From an uncultured delta proteobacterium (GTDB lineage: Bacteria > Myxococcota_A > Polyangia > Polyangiales > Ga0077539): a stretch of 7,438 nucleotides of DNA. The notes below the pieces were generated by a model. The model saw nothing but the letters and a program-made list of their open reading frames with translations. It had not been told where the DNA came from and did not search any database. Position numbers and translations under genes: made by a program. Position 1 is the first letter of the stretch. Each line of letters begins with the position of its first letter. Where the stretch lies: assembly GCA_903860995.1 (NCBI GenBank), contig CAIOSS010001054.1:1-7438 (forward strand), given 5' to 3'. Below, in pieces: positions 4,722-7,438 of the stretch.

Positions 4722-6205
4722 GGCGCACCCCCCGCGACCGCGGACATCAGCGCCCCGGCGACCGCGAGCCCGACCAGCAGCACCCCGAGGGAGCGCGCGA
4801 AGGCCCGACGCAGCCGGGCGTCGCGCTGGCGCAGCAGCCCCTCTTCCAGCGGCACCCGCTTGGGGTACTTCCCCTCGGCGATGACGCGCTCGATCTGCGC
4901 GCGGCTCGTGCCCAGGCGCCTCAGGCCCTCCTCGTCGACGACGCCGCGAAGGGCCGCGATGGTCGCGTTGTAGCCCAGGGCGACGAGCTCGTTCTGCGCC
5001 TCGAAGTCGGTGATCCCGTAGGCCCCGATCTCGGGCCTGATCTCGAGGTCCCCCTCGTCGCGGCGGCGCACCTTGTCGGCGAGGTCCATGGTGCTCATCA
5101 CCACCGTGAGCAGGTTGGGCACCGCGACGGGCTCGAGCAGCGGGTGCACGTGGGAGAGGATCACGGCGCTGTTGACGGGCAGGTCGAGCACCGTCGGGTC
5201 GAGCAGCTGCTCCTGCCGCGCGCCCACGTCGACGACGATGATCGGCCCGCGGGTGACGCTGCGCATCGGCTCGATCGGGATGTTGTCCACCACGCCCCCG
5301 TCGACCAGGATCTTGCCCCGCATCACCATCGGCGGCAGCACGCCCGGCAGCGCCGTGGTGGCGCAGAGGGCCTTCCAGAGCCGCCCCCGGTCGTGGACCT
5401 CCTTCTTCCGCGTGCTGATGTCGCACGACACGCAGAAGAACGGGATCCAGAGGTCTTCGATCAGCCGGTTCTTCCCCAGGAACTTCGCCGGCGCCTCCAC
5501 GCTGCCCTTGCGCATGAGCGAGTGGAAGGGGAGCGAGTACGCGCGAAACGGCGCCATCTTCACGAAGGCCTCCCGGACCATCTCCCGGGACTTCGCGTGG
5601 GGCTGCCCGTACGCCGTGAGCGCCGCGATGCCGCCGCCCGCGCTGGTTCCGCCGACCGCGTCGATGTGGACGCCGCAGTCCTGCAGGGCCTCCACGGCGC
5701 CGAGGTGCGCCTGGCCGCGCGCCCCGCCGCCGCCGAGCACGAGGCCCACCGCGGCGCCCGTCAGGTGCCGCGCGAGGCGCTCGTAGTCCTCGGGTCGCCC
5801 GTGGCGGACGTGGTGCACCCGCGCGATGCCCGGCCGCCGGTCGAGCCACTCGTCGGTGCCGGTCGGGTCGTCCTTCGCCGGGTTCGGGTGGATCAGCACG
5901 AGGCGGTAGTCGCGCTGCTCCACCGAGGCCCCGGACAGCAGCTCCTCCTCGGCCGCGGTGGTGGCCCGCGGCGAGTCCGTCCCGCTCACGAAGAGCACCG
6001 ACTCGGACTGCCGCACGCAGCGCTTCGTCCACTCCGACCACTCCGGGTCGGCCTGGAACAGCACGATGTCGTAGCCCTCGGCCAGGCGGTTGATCCACCG
6101 CGCCAGCTTCCGGTCGTCCTGGTCCCACACCTTGACGCTCTCGTTGGCGGCGCCCTCGCCGAGCGCTGCCTCGAAGGCCGCCCGGTCGACGATCTTCACC
6201 GTCAC
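4718..6205 (-). CDS. NTE-type patatin-like phospholipase with C-terminal membrane anchor
   Basis: This 495-residue serine hydrolase has a Ser-Asp dyad and is predicted to release fatty acids from phospholipids or lysophospholipids. The patatin domain (about 152-330) has the oxyanion loop GGGGARG (158-164), nucleophile S188 in GTSAG (186-190) and D302 in DGG. Residues about 34-150 match the region just before the catalytic domain in NTE/PNPLA6-type proteins (LARWINRL, ADPEWSEWTKRCVRQ, the HP..DPTGTDEWL stretch, LARHLTG), which places it in that subfamily and away from the short RssA type. The cyclic-nucleotide-binding domains usual in NTE proteins are absent: an in-frame stop lies about 60 bases upstream, so this is real. 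After an Arg-rich stretch (459-472), residues 473-491 form a hydrophobic tail, suggesting inner-membrane anchoring with the catalytic part in the cytoplasm. The start is GTG; the GTG two codons later (6197-6199) has better spacing to GAGG. It overlaps the next gene by four bases. Confidence 0.92.
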   Translation of the reverse strand: MTVKIVDRAAFEAALGEGAANESVKVWDQDDRKLARWINRLAEGYDIVLFQADPEWSEWTKRCVRQSESVLFVSGTDSPRATTAAEEELLSGASVEQRDYRLVLIHPNPAKDDPTGTDEWLDRRPGIARVHHVRHGRPEDYERLARHLTGAAVGLVLGGGGARGQAHLGAVEALQDCGVHIDAVGGTSAGGGIAALTAYGQPHAKSREMVREAFVKMAPFRAYSLPFHSLMRKGSVEAPAKFLGKNRLIEDLWIPFFCVSCDISTRKKEVHDRGRLWKALCATTALPGVLPPMVMRGKILVDGGVVDNIPIEPMRSVTRGPIIVVDVGARQEQLLDPTVLDLPVNSAVILSHVHPLLEPVAVPNLLTVVMSTMDLADKVRRRDEGDLEIRPEIGAYGITDFEAQNELVALGYNATIAALRGVVDEEGLRRLGTSRAQIERVIAEGKYPKRVPLEEGLLRQRDARLRRAFARSLGVLLVGLAVAGALMSAVAGGAP

Positions 6206-6297
6206 CGCCTCGCCCGCCCGGGCCGCCGCGAGGCGGATCTCGCGCCCGCCCCGGCCGCGGAGTCAACCGCGAAGCGCGCCCTTCCCCGTATACGGCC

Positions 6298-7149
6298 TCA
6301 CGCGAGGTCGAAGACCAGCACCTCGGCGTCGTCGACGCCCTCCACGTTCACGGCCCCTTCGTCGGAGAGGGCCGCCGCGTCGCCGGCGCCGAGCTCCTGG
6401 CCGTTGACCCGCACCCGGCCGCGCGCGACGTGCACCCACGCGTGCCGACCCGGCGCCACGGCGTGGCTCGCCTGCGCACCGCCCGCGAAGAGGCCCGCGT
6501 ATAGCCGCGCGTCGGTGTGGATGGTGACGCTCCCGTCGCGGCCGTCGGGCGAGGCCACGAGGCGCAGGCGGCCGAGCTTGTCCTCCCGCGCGAAGGTCTT
6601 CTGCTCGTAGCCCGGCTCGATGCCGCGGCGCGTCGGCTGGATCCAGATCTGGAGGAAGTGCACCAGCTCCGTCGACGAGGCGTTGAACTCGCTGTGCGAC
6701 ACGCCCGAGCCCGCGCTCATCCGCTGCACGTCGCCCGGCCGGATCACCGACCCGGTGCCCATGGAGTCCCGATGCTGGAGACCGCCCTCCAGCACATACG
6801 AGATGATCTCCATGTCCTGGTGGCGGTGGGTGCCGAAGCCGCGCGTGGGCTGCACGCGGTCCTCGTTGATCACCCGCAGCGAGCGGAAGCCCATGTGCGC
6901 GGGGTCGTGGTAGCCCGCGAAGGAGAAGGTGTGGAAGCTGTCGAGCCAGCCGTGCTCGGCGTGGCCGCGCTCGTGGGTGCGTCGGATCGTCATCATGGGG
7001 GCCTCCTGGGTGGGTCGTGCGGGGGTGGCGCGGCGGTCCTCGCCCCGCTCCCCGGGGGTCGGGCGCAGGCAGCCCGGCGCCAGGGCCGAGAGCGCGACGC
7101 CGCCGGCCAGCCGGAGGGCGTCGCGTCGGGGGAGGGTACGTGGGCTCAT
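6298..7149 (-). CDS. Pirin-family bicupin protein with N-terminal Tat-type signal
   Basis: This is a 283-residue protein in the longer form. Residues from MMTIRRTHERGH onward (232 residues) are a full-length YhhW-like pirin, a bicupin metal protein in a family that includes quercetin dioxygenases. The metal ligands are present as H57 and H59 in THRH and H101 and E103 in SHSE, counting from that internal Met. The first 27 residues of the long form carry a twin-arginine motif (PRRDALRL), a hydrophobic core and a cysteine at 27 (LAPGC, an imperfect lipobox), then a Pro/Arg-rich linker. Codon use in this leader is as G/C-biased as the rest. The long start ATG (7147-7149) has only GGTGA nearby. 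The internal ATG (6994-6996) has a perfect AGGAGG five bases upstream and gives the canonical length. Either or both starts may be used. It lies 92 bp upstream of the patatin, with no obvious terminator between. The substrate is unknown. Confidence 0.9.
   Translation of the reverse strand: MSPRTLPRRDALRLAGGVALSALAPGCLRPTPGERGEDRRATPARPTQEAPMMTIRRTHERGHAEHGWLDSFHTFSFAGYHDPAHMGFRSLRVINEDRVQPTRGFGTHRHQDMEIISYVLEGGLQHRDSMGTGSVIRPGDVQRMSAGSGVSHSEFNASSTELVHFLQIWIQPTRRGIEPGYEQKTFAREDKLGRLRLVASPDGRDGSVTIHTDARLYAGLFAGGAQASHAVAPGRHAWVHVARGRVRVNGQELGAGDAAALSDEGAVNVEGVDDAEVLVFDLA
6997..7007 (-). promoter_or_regulatory. Strong internal Shine-Dalgarno for the short pirin form
   Basis: On the - strand AGGAGG (7002-7007) is followed by five C bases and then ATGATG. 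This is the best ribosome-binding site in the window and sits inside the reading frame of the long, Tat-signal form of the pirin. It supports translation of a 232-residue cytoplasmic pirin. The hexamer also encodes in-frame Q-E-A codons, so chance cannot be excluded. Confidence 0.6.
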
Positions 7150-7438
7150 CGTGTCACCGTGTTGCACCTTTCGAGGGGCATCATGGCCCCGGGCATCCCA
7201 TCGTGGGAATCGGCCAAATGGTGATCTCATCCATCTCCCCGAGCGATGGATCACCCGGCTGCCTTCTTCGCCCCGCGGGGGGCCGGGGCGCTGTCGCGGG
7301 CGCGGCCGTGATGTCGAGGGGGTGGAGAGGTCGCCAGGAATGCGGGGTCCCCGGGGAGGGCGTGCTAGCGCGCGGCTGGCCCTGCGATGCGACGCCCCAC
7401 GCCAGCCCGAGGGTCCGTGTTCGCCGCGCTGGCGGCGG
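7150..7438. other. Right-end region without a convincing gene
   Basis: This stretch lies upstream of the pirin gene. Its left part (about 7150-7260) is less GC-rich than its surroundings and holds a dyad: GTGATC at 7221-7226 with GATCAC at 7249-7254, the right arm extending to ATGGATCAC. It may include the pirin promoter or an operator, but no -35/-10 pair is clear. At the very end an ATG at 7387 opens a + strand frame beginning MRRPTPARGSVFAALAA that runs off the window. It could be the start of an exported protein, but there is no ribosome-binding site and only 17 codons, so it is not called. Confidence 0.45.

Noticed and set aside
3252..6266. A single - strand protein of about 1000 residues joining the patatin region to the membrane protein
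   Set aside because: The first half reads the patatin gene in the wrong frame. The real products are the patatin (4718-6205) and the membrane protein starting at GTG 4719-4721.
7387..7438. Partial + strand gene running off the right edge
   Set aside because: Only 17 codons are visible, with no ribosome-binding site; the signal-like peptide could be chance.

Overview
The window is very GC-rich, with G or C at almost every third codon position. It carries genes that only make sense in a Gram-negative cell: a PagP-type outer-membrane lipid A acyltransferase and a lipoprotein-type export signal. Together with an NTE-type patatin, a kinase-less polytopic sensor-like protein and a Tat-signal pirin, this suggests a myxobacterium-like member of the Myxococcota or an environmental relative. 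That assignment is inference; no rRNA or other marker gene is present.

Layout. Two genes lie on the + strand at the left: a VAT-1/quinone-oxidoreductase-like MDR enzyme (138-1169) and a small uncharacterised protein (1278-1631). A gene-free block follows (about 1632-2089) at the boundary with convergent genes. It is packed with repeats: a 184-bp near-palindrome with 59-bp arms, a second hairpin enclosing a 14-bp tandem repeat, and a perfect 45-bp tandem repeat. Everything to the right is on the - strand. In transcription order these are a pirin with an N-terminal Tat-type signal (6298-7149), an NTE-family patatin with a C-terminal membrane tail (4718-6205), a polytopic membrane protein with a soluble C-terminal domain (3252-4721, start overlapping the patatin stop), PagP (2448-3092) and a small alanine-rich coiled-coil protein (2090-2389). 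The right-hand 290 bp hold no convincing gene.

How the genes may work together. The patatin and the polytopic protein are joined by a GTGA stop/start overlap, so they are almost certainly co-translated. The polytopic protein looks like the input half of a multi-TM histidine kinase with no kinase. Downstream is PagP, which takes palmitate from the sn-1 position of a phospholipid and so leaves a lysophospholipid. NTE-family patatins are lysophospholipases/phospholipases. The set therefore reads as a candidate envelope-lipid remodelling locus, in which one enzyme makes lysophospholipid and another could consume it. This is a hypothesis from gene order and family chemistry and is not shown by the sequence alone. 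The pirin is probably unrelated, but it has an unusual double start: an export-signal form and an internal, strongly SD-preceded form of canonical length.
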